In this document: positions 9,523 through 19,640 of the stretch, piece by piece | Position numbering within the stretch: position 1 is the stretch's first letter | Layout of the letters: the number at the start of each line of letters is the position of its first letter | Source of the DNA: Spirochaeta sp. | GTDB lineage: Bacteria; Spirochaetota; Spirochaetia; DSM-27196; Alkalispirochaetaceae | Assembly (NCBI GenBank): GCA_007130865.1 | Contig: SLRR01000131.1 | Location: forward strand, 1-64,000 | Direction: 5' to 3' | Length of the DNA: 64,000 bases | Notes under the pieces: generated by a model | What the model was told of the DNA's origin: nothing | Databases searched by the model: none | What the model saw: the letters and a program-made list of their open reading frames with translations, nothing else | Made by a program: the position numbers and the translations under genes

Positions 9523-9557
9523 ATTATCGTAATATTACGATATAAGGGTTTTGTCAA
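9520..9557 (-). promoter_or_regulatory. arsM promoter overlapped by a perfect 16-bp palindrome (candidate ArsR operator)
   Basis: Minus strand: TTGACA (9552-9557)-N17-TATTAC-N6-ATG; ATCGTAATATTACGAT palindrome at 9526-9541. Confidence 0.65.
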
Positions 9558-9587
9558 CTGTCGCGACGCGTTTTTACGACAAATCGC

Positions 9588-9926
9588 TCACAATGAGGCT
9601 ACGATTTCCTTGAACCGTCGCACCCGGTCGTTGTTCAGGCAGTAACACGTGGCGGGTCCTGAGACGATACCGGAGATCCACCCCGCTTCACGAAGAACTT
9701 TCAGGTGCTGTGACGTCGTAGCCTGCGCGATCGGCAGAGCCTCCACGATCTGGCCGGTAATACAACCGGGGTTCTGAGCGAGATACTGCACGATCTCGAA
9801 CCGGATCGGGTGTCCGATCGCGCGCGCCATCTCGACGAAAAACGTCTCGTCCCTGGGGTCGATTCTCAGGGAACAGCACGGCGCCGGTAATCCCTCGATT
9901 ATGCGTTGTATAGCTCGGGGCTTCAT
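9588..9926 (-). CDS. arsR: ArsR/SmtB family transcriptional repressor
   Basis: Winged helix LPIAQATTSQHLKVLREAGWISGIVSGPATCYCLN; good SD (GGAGGAG); upstream of arsM. Confidence 0.92.
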   Translation of the reverse strand: MKPRAIQRIIEGLPAPCCSLRIDPRDETFFVEMARAIGHPIRFEIVQYLAQNPGCITGQIVEALPIAQATTSQHLKVLREAGWISGIVSGPATCYCLNNDRVRRFKEIVASL

Positions 9927-10059
9927 TTTCTCCTCCGGCGATCTTATCCCGGTTTAACCGCTTCCGGTAACAGGTATCAACCGTTAATATGATACCACAA
10001 AATAATCATAGGAGAGTCCTGATTGGCGTGACACACCACCGAGCCGACGAGTCACTATC

Positions 10060-11754
10060 GTGAAGATATCCCAGATCCGTACCACGATCCTTCTGACGAT
10101 AATTCTGGCGACCGCTCCCGCGATCGGACTGATCGTCTATGTAGGAGTAGAGCTGCAGGACGTCACCCGTGAACAGTTGCTACGGGAAGCGCACCGCCAC
10201 CTGGACGCCCTGGAGGAACAGCAGCGTCTTCTCGGAGAATCGACCCGGGAGGTTCTCCGTACGATCGCGGCGGTCCCGGCAATACGGGCGGGAAACAGGG
10301 AGGAAATCGACCCCTTTCTCAGAACGCTGGTTTCTGAAACCTCCTACTTCGTGACGTTTCTCGTGGCGGACGTCGGCGCAACGGTGATCGCCACCGGTGC
10401 CGGCGTAGACGGTCACTCCCTGCGGGACCGTCCCTACGTCTTTGAGTACGAACTGGAGCGGAACTATTACGCGGGGAACCTTGTGATCGGCCGTGCGACA
10501 GGCAACCAGGTCGTACCGTTCGTGTATCCTTACTACGATCTTGAGAACCGATACGCCGGGTTTGTTCTTGCATCGCTCCATGCAACGCGTTATTTCCAGC
10601 TCCTCACCCCACCGGACCTTCCCCCGGGCAGCGAGGTCACGTTTACCGACAGCCGGGGCGTGATCATGTACCACTCAACACGGACCGGTGAACTCTGGCG
10701 CGCGCTCTCACCGGAGATCTGGACGGAGATACAAAACCGCCCGGACGGAGGTTATTTCACCGTACCGCATGACGACGACAACGGAGAAAAACTCCTGGTC
10801 TACTCCGGAATACGCCTGCGACCGGAGCTTGACCCGTACGTGTGGATCACCGTCACAATACCGTACCGGACGTTCTTTGAACCGGTGCGTCGCCTGGTGG
10901 CACAAAACTCCCGCGCCGCCGCGGGGTCGCTCGTCGCCGCCCTGGTGATCGGTTATCTGGTGGTAACCATCAGTATCGTCCGTCGCATCGGGACCCTGGT
11001 GGAAGCTACTGAATCGGTCGCCCACGGCACGATCGACCCGGTCCTTCCCCGTATCGGCGGCCATGACGAGATCACCGATCTGGCACGTGCCTTCGATCGA
11101 ATGACGGAGCAGATACAGGCGCGGGAGAACGACCTCCGGCAAACCGTGGAGGAGCGGGAGCTTCTCCTGCGGGAGCTGCACCATCGCGTAAAGAACAATT
11201 TCCAGGTACTGGCGAGCCTGCTTAACCTCCAGATGGACGGCCACTCGGATCCCGCGGTTCTGACGCCGCTTCAGGAGGGTCGAAACAGAATACTGTCGAT
11301 GGCGTTGATCCACGAACGCTTTTCCGGATCCCGGGAACCGGCGCGGATCGACTTCGCGGCGTATCTTGACGACCTGATACGGGAGCTTCAGTCCACGTAC
11401 GACGGCCAGAATGTGGAAATCCACCTTGAGGCGGAAGATATAACCCTGAACATCGAGGAAGCGACTCCCCTGGGGCTGATCGTGAACGAGACTGTATCCA
11501 ACGCGTTTAAACACGCGTTCAAGGACGATCGGAAAGGAGTGCTCACGGTGGAGCTCACAACGTGCGAGACCTGTGTACGCCTGGCAGTCACCGACAACGG
11601 TCGTGGCTTGCCGGCCGATCTCGACCCGGAGCGTTCGGAGTCTCTGGGATTTCTCCTCATCTCGATACTGACACGACAGATCAACGGTACCTGGTGCGCT
11701 GAAACGGTACAGTCGCAAGGAACACGCATATCCGTGGAGATTCCCCGTAAATGA
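10060..11754 (+). CDS. Membrane sensor histidine kinase (Cache sensor, HAMP, HisKA_2/HATPase)
   Basis: N-terminal TM, Cache-like periplasmic region, HAMP (VRRIGTLVEATESVAHGTIDPVLPRIGGHDEITDLARAFDRMTEQI), LLRELHHRVKNNFQVLASLLNLQ H-box, VNETVSNAFKHAF N-box. Confidence 0.9.
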   Translation: MKISQIRTTILLTIILATAPAIGLIVYVGVELQDVTREQLLREAHRHLDALEEQQRLLGESTREVLRTIAAVPAIRAGNREEIDPFLRTLVSETSYFVTFLVADVGATVIATGAGVDGHSLRDRPYVFEYELERNYYAGNLVIGRATGNQVVPFVYPYYDLENRYAGFVLASLHATRYFQLLTPPDLPPGSEVTFTDSRGVIMYHSTRTGELWRALSPEIWTEIQNRPDGGYFTVPHDDDNGEKLLVYSGIRLRPELDPYVWITVTIPYRTFFEPVRRLVAQNSRAAAGSLVAALVIGYLVVTISIVRRIGTLVEATESVAHGTIDPVLPRIGGHDEITDLARAFDRMTEQIQARENDLRQTVEERELLLRELHHRVKNNFQVLASLLNLQMDGHSDPAVLTPLQEGRNRILSMALIHERFSGSREPARIDFAAYLDDLIRELQSTYDGQNVEIHLEAEDITLNIEEATPLGLIVNETVSNAFKHAFKDDRKGVLTVELTTCETCVRLAVTDNGRGLPADLDPERSESLGFLLISILTRQINGTWCAETVQSQGTRISVEIPRK

Positions 11755-11826
11755 CACGTCGCCGTCGCGCCGACATTCGGGATTTTACAATACAAATCAA
11801 CACGCAACGACTATAATACAACTAAG

Positions 11827-12774
11827 ATGACACGACGATGGTGGTGGCTCCTGGTCCCGGCGTTGCTTATCGCGCCGGCCGCCGGTTTCTACGCAACACG
11901 AGCAACCGAGACAAAAGGAGCAGCCGGTCCGCGCGATAGCGCTCGGGAGACTACCGGGTTTGACCGGACCGGTTGGCCGCCGGTAATCCGCCTCGGGATC
12001 CTGCCGGAGGAATCTCCCTCCCGAATGGCGGCCCGCTACCAGCCATTCCTGGACTACCTCGAAACGTTTCTGGGACACCCGGTGGAGTTGGTTTTCGGAC
12101 CGGATTTTTCCGCGATGATCGACGCCCTGGAGCACCGGGAGATCGAAGTAACCAAACTTGGACCCTTTGCGTATATCCAGGCAGCCGAACGCATCGGAGC
12201 AGAGCTCTTTGTCCAGGGTGTCCGGGATGCCTCCGCTCCGACGTACCGGAGCTATATCATCACCCGGGAGGATTCCGGTGTGCAAACCCTGGACGATCTC
12301 CGGGGCAGGTCGTTTCTGTGGGTGGATCCCGATTCCACCTCGGGATATCTCTTCCCACGGGCGCTCCTGATCGGAGAACTGGAATCCTCCGAGAGAGAAC
12401 TGAACGGGATCTTTTCCCGGGTGGGGTTCTCCGGCGGGCACGACGCGTCGGTCCGCTACGTGATCGATCGTCTCGTCGACGCCGCCGCGGTGAGCGACAG
12501 CCAGGTACAGCGAATGCGACAGGGCGGGTATCCCGGGATCGACTCCATCGTCGCGATAGCCGAAACCAGACCGATTCCACGCTCCCCGGAGGTCTACCGC
12601 CGGGATCTGCCGGACACGCTGAAAAACGCGCTCCGTACGGCGTACCTCCAATACGATGACCCGGTATTTCTGGAGGCGCACAATTACCACGACGGATACA
12701 TACCGATCGACGACGAAGCATACGACGTAGTTCGCGAGACCGTCGGACGTCTCGGATCGTCTCCGGTCGAATAA
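11827..12774 (+). CDS. PhnD-like periplasmic substrate-binding protein
   Basis: IRLGILPEESPSRMAARYQPFLDYLETFLGHPVELVFGPDFSAMIDALEHREIEVTKLGPFAYIQAAE; LDDLRGRSFLWVDPDSTSGYLFPRALL. Confidence 0.85.
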   Translation: MTRRWWWLLVPALLIAPAAGFYATRATETKGAAGPRDSARETTGFDRTGWPPVIRLGILPEESPSRMAARYQPFLDYLETFLGHPVELVFGPDFSAMIDALEHREIEVTKLGPFAYIQAAERIGAELFVQGVRDASAPTYRSYIITREDSGVQTLDDLRGRSFLWVDPDSTSGYLFPRALLIGELESSERELNGIFSRVGFSGGHDASVRYVIDRLVDAAAVSDSQVQRMRQGGYPGIDSIVAIAETRPIPRSPEVYRRDLPDTLKNALRTAYLQYDDPVFLEAHNYHDGYIPIDDEAYDVVRETVGRLGSSPVE

Positions 12775-12821
12775 GCCCTGTCGGACCGTCGAAGACGGGG
12801 AAGTCATCGGGGAATTCGTCG

Positions 12822-12863
12822 TTGCAATCCCGCCGGTGGTGGGCGATAATTTTCTGCACAATG
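12822..12863 (+). promoter_or_regulatory. sigma70-like promoter abutting hyuA ATG
   Basis: TTGCAA (12822-12827)-N17-GATAAT (12845-12850)-N10-ATG (12861). The ORF-track start at 12822 is the -35 hexamer. Confidence 0.6.
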
Positions 12864-14210
12864 ATCATACGTAACGGCGCCGTAGCAATCTCAGGAGCTC
12901 CCCGGCTCATCAGGACCGATATCCAGGTAAAAGGTGAGAAGATCACCGCCCTGGGCAGAGATCTCCCCTCCGACGGGGAACGGGAGATCGATGCTTCCGG
13001 GCTCGAGATCTTCCCCGGCGGGATCGATCCCCACGTGCACTTCTTTGACCCCGGGTTCCCGGACAAAGAGGACTTCTTCCACGGCACCGCGGCGGCGGCC
13101 TCCGGCGGGATCACTACCGTAATCGACATGCCCGGCACCTCCGATCCCCCGGTGATCAACAAACGAAACCTTGAGCACAAGCGCTCGATCGTGGAACCAA
13201 AAGCCGTGGTGGACTTCGCGTTCTTCGGTGGTGTGTCCGCGCAGGCGTACCGCGAAGGATTTCCACACTGGATGCGGGAGCTCGCTCCCCTCGTACCGGC
13301 GTTCAAGACGTACGCCACCTCCGGGAGTACCGCCTTTGAGCGGCTCAACCATTACCAGTACTCCCGGGTCCTTGAAGTGGCGCGGGAGTTGCACCGGCCG
13401 ATCCTCGTACACGCGGAGGACGCGGACTTTGTCCTGCCCGCCACGGAGGACCTCCGGGAAAAGGAGAATACCCCGGCGGCTTTCGCCGCGACGCGACCGG
13501 AGCTGGCGGAAACGCTCGCGGTGTTCGCGGTGTCGGAGATCGCCGAAACGCTGCAGGCTCCGCTGCATATCGTGCATATCGGAACGGCCCGGGCGGCGGA
13601 AATAGTCGCGGGACGGACCACCACTACCGGCGAGACGTGCCCGCAGTACCTGGCGTTCGATATTGACGACTTTGAGCGGATCGGGTCGCCCCTGAAGATC
13701 ACCCCCCCGGTTAAAGGTCCGGAGGAAAAACACCTGCTCTGGAACTATCTCGCCGACGGCGGGATCGATTTCGTCGCGTCCGATCACGCTCCCGGTACCC
13801 GCGCGGAGAAGAACACCGGCTCGATCTGGACCGACTACGCCGGGATACCGGGAGGCCCCACGATCTACCCCTACCTTTACTCCGCGGGTCTTCGGTCCGG
13901 CCGCCTGACACTGGCACGATTCCTCGAGGTTACCTCCGCCGCGGCGGCGCGACGGTACGGCCTGGACGACCGAAAAGGCCGCATCGAGGTCGGGATGGAC
14001 GCGGACCTCACGTTCGTGGATCCCACGGCTGCAACGGTGGTGCACGGAGCGGATTCACCCTCGAAAGGGAAGATCACGCCCTTTGAGGGGATGCGTCTGC
14101 ACGGGCGGGTCCAGATCACGATCGTTCGGGGATCGGTCGTTTACCGCGAGGGTAAGGTTCTCTCCGCCGGTGGTACCGGTCGCTTCCTGGCGCCGCGGAA
14201 CGGTGAATAA
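12861..14210 (+). CDS. hyuA: Hydantoinase/allantoinase/dihydroorotase-family cyclic amidohydrolase (HyuA-like)
   Basis: GGIDPHVHFFDPGFPDKEDFFHGTAAAASGGITTVIDMPGTSDPP; DHAPGTRAEKNTGSIWTDYAGIPGG; neighbours ssnA and ygeY. Confidence 0.85.
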   Translation: MIIRNGAVAISGAPRLIRTDIQVKGEKITALGRDLPSDGEREIDASGLEIFPGGIDPHVHFFDPGFPDKEDFFHGTAAAASGGITTVIDMPGTSDPPVINKRNLEHKRSIVEPKAVVDFAFFGGVSAQAYREGFPHWMRELAPLVPAFKTYATSGSTAFERLNHYQYSRVLEVARELHRPILVHAEDADFVLPATEDLREKENTPAAFAATRPELAETLAVFAVSEIAETLQAPLHIVHIGTARAAEIVAGRTTTTGETCPQYLAFDIDDFERIGSPLKITPPVKGPEEKHLLWNYLADGGIDFVASDHAPGTRAEKNTGSIWTDYAGIPGGPTIYPYLYSAGLRSGRLTLARFLEVTSAAAARRYGLDDRKGRIEVGMDADLTFVDPTAATVVHGADSPSKGKITPFEGMRLHGRVQITIVRGSVVYREGKVLSAGGTGRFLAPRNGE

Positions 14211-14220
14211 AAGGTCGGCC

Positions 14221-15558
14221 ATGATACAGATAATTAACGCCCGGATTCTGCAGCTGGATCCAGCTCGGGTAAGCGGCCCCGTGACGATCACGATCGAGGG
14301 ATCCACCGTCACCACGGTAACGGATCAACCGACAAGAACGGTGCCACCTCCTGATCAAACCCTGATAATCGACGCCGGCGGAGCGTACGTGATGCCTGGG
14401 GCGGCGTGCGGACACCACCACTTCTACTCCTGGCTTGCCCGGGGAATGACCGCGGCGATCGGTCCCACACCGGACTTTGTATCGATCCTGAAGCAGGTCT
14501 GGTGGCGTCTTGACCGGGCACATACCGAGGAAACGCTCCGAGCAACCGCGGAGGTAGCGGCGCTTGAGACGATCCGCACCGGCACCACCGCGGTGATCGA
14601 TCACCACGCTTCGCCGAACTGCATCGACGGCTCGCTCTCGATCCTGGCGGAAGCATTCCGCGAAACCGGTCTCCGGGGGATACTCTGTTACGAGGCGACC
14701 GATCGCAACGGAAAGGCTGGTCTGCGCGCCGGGGTTGCCGAGAACGCCCGATTTGCCCGGGAGGTCGCGCAGGATACCGCCGGACCGGATCGGCTCGTGG
14801 AGGCCGCCGTGGGGGCCCACGCTCCCTTCACGCTCGAGAACGATTCCCTGGAACTTCTGGCGGAAACGGTATGCACCACCGGAAAGGGACTGCACATCCA
14901 CGTGGCGGAAGACCGGTTCGACGCCTCCCACAGCCGTTTTGCCCATGGGCAGGAACTCCTGCGACGGTTGAACCGGTTCAAGCTGCTCTCCCCGCTGGCG
15001 ATCATCGCCCACGGAATCCATCTCACCGCGGAGGATATCGATCTTCTCAACGAGGCGGATCTGACCCTCGCGCATAACTGCCGCAGCAACATGAACAACG
15101 GCGTCGGGTATAACCCGCACCTGCCGCAGGTCAACAGAGTTACGCTGGGTACCGACGGGATCGGAAGCGATATGTGGGAGGAACTCCGGTTTGCGTTCTT
15201 CAAGCACCATGACGCGGGAGGACTCCTCGGACCGGACACGTTCGTGCGGTTTCTGAACAACACCAACCACGTGCTCCGGCGATACTTCGGGCGTCCCTTT
15301 GGATGCATCGAGGCCGGGTCAACGGCGGACCTGGTTATAACCGACTACCACGCCCCGACACCTCTGGATCCCGCCAACGTTCCCGGGCACCTTCTGTACG
15401 GCATGAGCTCCCGGGATGTCCATACGGTGATCGTGAACGGACGCGTTGTACTGCGCGACCGGGAGTTCACCATCGATCTGGACCACGAGCGCGTCTACGC
15501 GCGCGCCCGGGAAGCGGCGCAGAAACTCTGGAAACGGATCGATTCAATAGCACCGTAA
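14221..15558 (+). CDS. ssnA: Amidohydrolase of SsnA family
   Basis: MIQIINARILQLDPARVSGPVTITIEGS...GAACGHHHFYSWLARGM; LNEADLTLAHNCRSNMNNGVGY. ATG with SD at 14221 preferred over ORF-track start. Confidence 0.85.
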   Translation: MIQIINARILQLDPARVSGPVTITIEGSTVTTVTDQPTRTVPPPDQTLIIDAGGAYVMPGAACGHHHFYSWLARGMTAAIGPTPDFVSILKQVWWRLDRAHTEETLRATAEVAALETIRTGTTAVIDHHASPNCIDGSLSILAEAFRETGLRGILCYEATDRNGKAGLRAGVAENARFAREVAQDTAGPDRLVEAAVGAHAPFTLENDSLELLAETVCTTGKGLHIHVAEDRFDASHSRFAHGQELLRRLNRFKLLSPLAIIAHGIHLTAEDIDLLNEADLTLAHNCRSNMNNGVGYNPHLPQVNRVTLGTDGIGSDMWEELRFAFFKHHDAGGLLGPDTFVRFLNNTNHVLRRYFGRPFGCIEAGSTADLVITDYHAPTPLDPANVPGHLLYGMSSRDVHTVIVNGRVVLRDREFTIDLDHERVYARAREAAQKLWKRIDSIAP

Positions 15559-15575
15559 TTGCAAAAGGAGCAGAG

Positions 15576-16775
15576 ATGATACCAGGCGAAGAAATCAGGA
15601 AAAAAGCGGATCAGTACCGGGATTACACCGTAGCCAACCTTGCTCGGCTCGTACAGACCCGGTCGTACAGCGGGCAGGAAAAAGAGGCGGCGGAACTCAC
15701 GGAACAGCTCCTGCGGGAAGCGGGCGTGACCGATCTCCGTATCGACGGACTCGGTAACGTGATCGCCCGGGTCGGCACGGGAGAAAAAATTCTCGCGATC
15801 GACGGTCACATCGATACTGTCGAGGTAGGCGACCCGGCCCAGTGGCAACGGGATCCCTTCTGCGGCACGGTAGAAGGAGACTACCTGCACGGGCGCGGCG
15901 CGTCGGACCAGAAGGGCGGCGTTGCCTCAATGATCACCGCCGCAAGGATACTCCAGGAGATGAACTACGACGGCGAATACTCCGTGGTGTTCACCTTTAC
16001 CGTAATGGAAGAAGACTGCGACGGGCTGTGCTGGCGATACCTGATCGAGAAGGAGAACCTGAAACCGGACTTTGCCGTTTCCACGGAGCCGACCAGCCTC
16101 GGGTTATACCGCGGCCAGCGGGGGCGTATGGAAATGGAACTCTTCTTCACCGGCGTTTCCGCCCACGGCAGCGCCCCGGAACGGGGCGTCAACGCCGCCT
16201 ACAAAGCCGCCCGTGCCGCCGTGGCGATCGGTGAGTTCAACGAGCGACTCGAACCCGACCGGGACCGGTTTCTCGGCAAGGGAACGGTGGTAGTCTCCCA
16301 GGTTCACGCCCACGGCCCCTCCCAGTGCGCCGTACCCGACCAGGCGCGGCTGTACCTGGACCGGCGCCTCACCTGGGGTGAGACGATGGAGAGCGCTATC
16401 GCGGAAATCCAGGATCTCTGCGGCGAAGACCTGAAGGAGGTGCGGGTACCGGAGTACACCAGGCCGAGTTGGAAAGGGACGGTCCACGCACAGGAACTGT
16501 ACTTTCCGACGTGGAAGACACCGGAAAACCACAGGATCGTGCAGGCCGGCGTGCACGCCTGGGAAGCGCTCTACGGGGAGAAACCCCGCGTAGACAAGTG
16601 GACGTTTTCCACCAACGGGGTAGCGATCGCCGGTTACCACGAAGTCCCCTGTATCGGGCTCGGTCCCGGCGACGAAGATCAGGCTCACGCGCCGAACGAG
16701 CGCATCCGGATCTCGGACCTGCCCCGGGCGGCCGCGTTCTACGCCACCCTGCCCTGGGTTCTGAACGAAGGATAG
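15576..16775 (+). CDS. ygeY: YgeY-family M20 peptidase-like hydrolase
   Basis: EKILAIDGHIDTVEVGDPAQWQRDPFCGTVEGDYLHGRGASDQKGGVASMITAARIL; VDKWTFSTNGVAIAGYHEVPCIGLGPGDEDQAHAPNER; SD AAAAGGAG. Confidence 0.88.
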   Translation: MIPGEEIRKKADQYRDYTVANLARLVQTRSYSGQEKEAAELTEQLLREAGVTDLRIDGLGNVIARVGTGEKILAIDGHIDTVEVGDPAQWQRDPFCGTVEGDYLHGRGASDQKGGVASMITAARILQEMNYDGEYSVVFTFTVMEEDCDGLCWRYLIEKENLKPDFAVSTEPTSLGLYRGQRGRMEMELFFTGVSAHGSAPERGVNAAYKAARAAVAIGEFNERLEPDRDRFLGKGTVVVSQVHAHGPSQCAVPDQARLYLDRRLTWGETMESAIAEIQDLCGEDLKEVRVPEYTRPSWKGTVHAQELYFPTWKTPENHRIVQAGVHAWEALYGEKPRVDKWTFSTNGVAIAGYHEVPCIGLGPGDEDQAHAPNERIRISDLPRAAAFYATLPWVLNEG

Positions 16776-16862
16776 TCCCGACGCAGCCGGGTACGGGGCG
16801 CCCGATATGAGCAGTTCGATCCGAGAAGCCCGCTGTGAGGAGCTCGATGTGAGGAACACCAC

Positions 16863-19640
16863 ATGAAACATCATCCCGGTCCCATAACGATGAGGGTCAA
16901 CGGAGTCACGGTGCGGATCGATCGCACCCGCGGCACCCTCCTGGAGGTGCTCCGGGAGGATCTGGGTCTCACGGGAACAAAGAACGGGTGCGGTGTCGGC
17001 CAATGCGGCAGCTGTACCGTACTGATTGACGGAGCTCCCCGGCGCGCGTGTACGGTACCGGCAGGCTCGCTGGAAGGGTGTTCCCTGGAGACGGTGGAGT
17101 CCCTGGGGATGCGCGAGCCAAAGGCCGGTTCCTTCCGAACGACCCCCGCCCGCGCAACGCTGCATCCGATCCAGCAGGCGCTGCTCGCCGCCGGAGCGGT
17201 GCAGTGCGGCTTCTGCACGCCGGGCATCGTCATGACGGTAAAGCACCTGCTGGAAACCACACCGGACCCCTCCGAGACCGAGATCCGCCGCGCCCTCCGG
17301 GGTAATCTCTGTCGGTGCACGGGATACCAGTCGATCGTGCAGGGTGTACGGCGCGCCGCCCGGGCGCTCCGTGGAGACCCGGCGGCGCTGCAACCACCCG
17401 GGAGCGCGCCGGTACCGCGCCTGGAAGGGGTCCCCAAAGTCACAGGCACCCTTCCCTACGCGGACGACCTGAGTCGGCCGGACATGCTTCACGGAGTCCT
17501 GCTCTTCTCCGAGCACTCCCATGCGGAAATCCTGGAGGTGGATACGTCGGCCCTCACAGGCGGCGAGTCAAACGGGGACCAACCGTTGCCGGTCCTGGTC
17601 CTAACCGCCGCGGACCTGCCGGGACGCAACGGATTCGGTCTGCAGGTACCACATCAGCCGGTTTTTGCCATGGACCGCGTCCGCTACCCCGGTGAGGTGA
17701 TCGCCTGTGTCGTGGCGGAAACAGCCGACGCGGCCCGCGCATCGCGGGACCGGATCACCGTACGGTATCGCCCGCTGCCACCGCTACGCGATCCCGCGAA
17801 TAACATGCGGTCCGACGCTCCCCCGCTGCATCCCGACGGTAACGTGGCGGAACACGTGGAATTTACCCGGGGAGACCCGGACCAGGCGTTCAACGAGGCG
17901 GACCTCGTCGTGGAGGGGGAGTATCGCGTACCGCCCGTGGAACACGCCTACCTGGAGCCGGAAGCGTGCATGGCCGTACCGGACGAGGACGGATTCCGGA
18001 TCACGGTGTACGCCGCGACGCAAGGCGCCTTTGCGTTCCGGGAGATGATCGCGGCCTCGCTGGACCTGCCGGTGGAACAGGTACGGGTGGTGCAGACGAT
18101 GCCCGGCGGCGGATTCGGGGGTAAGGAAGAACCTACCGTGCATATCCAGGCCGCGCTGGCGGCGCTGCGCGCGGGCCGACCCGTTAAAATCACGCTGAAT
18201 CGGGAAGAGTCGATCCGGATCAGCACCAAACGCCACGCAGCGGTGATCCGCATGAGCCATGCGGTCCGCTCCGACGGAACGATCCTGGGATTCCGTTCAC
18301 GCACGGTCTGCGACGCCGGGGCGTATCTCTCACTCACGAAGCCGGTGGTATTTCGCACGGTGGTGTGCGCCGCGGGGCCCTATGCGATTGAGAACGTCCA
18401 CGCCGAGGGATTCGGTGTATACACCACTACCAACCCGGGAGGCGCGTTCCGTGGGTTCGGCAGTACGCAGGTAGCCTTTGCCGCGGAGCGGCAGATGGAC
18501 AAGATCGCCCGTCGTCTCGGGATCGACCCCCTTGTGCTGCGCCGACGGAACGGCCTTGCAGCCGGCAGGCGCACGATAACCGGACAGCTCCTGCGCGCCG
18601 ACGGCACCGGGTTTTCCGCAGTACTGGAAACGATGGAGCGGGCGCTCGCAGAAGAACGGGACCCGCTCATGAAGGCCCCCCTGGAGCCCGGCTGGACGCG
18701 GGCGGTGGGGATCGCCACGTCCTACAAGAACGTCGGTCTCGGCAAGGGGCTGCCCGACACGGCGGAAGCGGAAGTGGAGCTCACCGCCGACGGGACGCTG
18801 GTGGTCCGCGTGGGCGCCACCGACATGGGACAGGGCTCGGATACGGTGATGGCGCAGATCGCCGCCCGGGCGTTTGGTACCGACTACCACCGTGTGCGGG
18901 TTGTCTCCAGCGACACCGCCGTCTGTCCCGACGGTGGTATGACCACCGCCAGTCGTCAGACGTTTGTCACCGGCAACGCCGTACGCCTGGCGGCGGAACA
19001 GCTGGCTGCCAGGGTACGGGACCGCGCCCGGTCGGGGGCGAGCAGTGACGGAAGCACGGACACGGGCGGTATTACCGGCGGCCTCGAACGAGACCATGCC
19101 GCGACAGCTCCGCTGCGCGAACGGGTGGTCTACACGCCGCCCACAACGGTGCCCCTGGCTTCCACGGACGGTCCCGGCGCCGACGGCGATATCCATTTCG
19201 CGTTTTGCTACACCGCTCACGCCGTAGTGGTGACGGTGCACCGGGACAGCGGCGCGGTCCGGGTGGAGCGGATTATCGCGGTGGCCGACGCGGGAAACGC
19301 GATTCACCTGCAAAACGTACAGGGTCAGATCGAGGGCGGCGTCGCCATGGGACTGGGGTACGCGTTGACAGAGTCGTTCGTACACGAAGGCGACGAGATC
19401 AGAACAAACTCGCTGGCAAAACTCGGCGTACCCCGGTCCGACCAGGTTCCGCCGATCCGCAGCGAAGTCGTGGAAATCGCGGACCGGAACGGGCCGTACG
19501 GTGCAAAGGGACTCGGTGAGGTTCCGCTCAACCCCGTCGCCCCGGCGATCGCCAACGCTATCGCGGCGGCGATCGGGGTCGAGGTCGATACGCTGCCGAT
19601 CACGCCGGAACGGGTCAGGTCGCGGCTACCTCCGCGTTGA
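16863..19640 (+). CDS. Molybdenum hydroxylase with N-terminal [2Fe-2S] domain, selenium-dependent xanthine dehydrogenase-like
   Basis: CGVGQCGSCTVLIDG, AVQCGFCTPGIVM, RGNLCRCTGYQSIV clusters fused to Mo-binding domain (MPGGGFGGKEEPTVHIQAALAAL, NPGGAFRGFGSTQVAFAAER, GATDMGQGSDTVMAQIAA); no FAD domain. Confidence 0.88.
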   Translation: MKHHPGPITMRVNGVTVRIDRTRGTLLEVLREDLGLTGTKNGCGVGQCGSCTVLIDGAPRRACTVPAGSLEGCSLETVESLGMREPKAGSFRTTPARATLHPIQQALLAAGAVQCGFCTPGIVMTVKHLLETTPDPSETEIRRALRGNLCRCTGYQSIVQGVRRAARALRGDPAALQPPGSAPVPRLEGVPKVTGTLPYADDLSRPDMLHGVLLFSEHSHAEILEVDTSALTGGESNGDQPLPVLVLTAADLPGRNGFGLQVPHQPVFAMDRVRYPGEVIACVVAETADAARASRDRITVRYRPLPPLRDPANNMRSDAPPLHPDGNVAEHVEFTRGDPDQAFNEADLVVEGEYRVPPVEHAYLEPEACMAVPDEDGFRITVYAATQGAFAFREMIAASLDLPVEQVRVVQTMPGGGFGGKEEPTVHIQAALAALRAGRPVKITLNREESIRISTKRHAAVIRMSHAVRSDGTILGFRSRTVCDAGAYLSLTKPVVFRTVVCAAGPYAIENVHAEGFGVYTTTNPGGAFRGFGSTQVAFAAERQMDKIARRLGIDPLVLRRRNGLAAGRRTITGQLLRADGTGFSAVLETMERALAEERDPLMKAPLEPGWTRAVGIATSYKNVGLGKGLPDTAEAEVELTADGTLVVRVGATDMGQGSDTVMAQIAARAFGTDYHRVRVVSSDTAVCPDGGMTTASRQTFVTGNAVRLAAEQLAARVRDRARSGASSDGSTDTGGITGGLERDHAATAPLRERVVYTPPTTVPLASTDGPGADGDIHFAFCYTAHAVVVTVHRDSGAVRVERIIAVADAGNAIHLQNVQGQIEGGVAMGLGYALTESFVHEGDEIRTNSLAKLGVPRSDQVPPIRSEVVEIADRNGPYGAKGLGEVPLNPVAPAIANAIAAAIGVEVDTLPITPERVRSRLPPR

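Noticed and set aside
11797-12861. 354-aa minus-strand ORF
   Set aside because: Antisense shadow of the PhnD-like gene.
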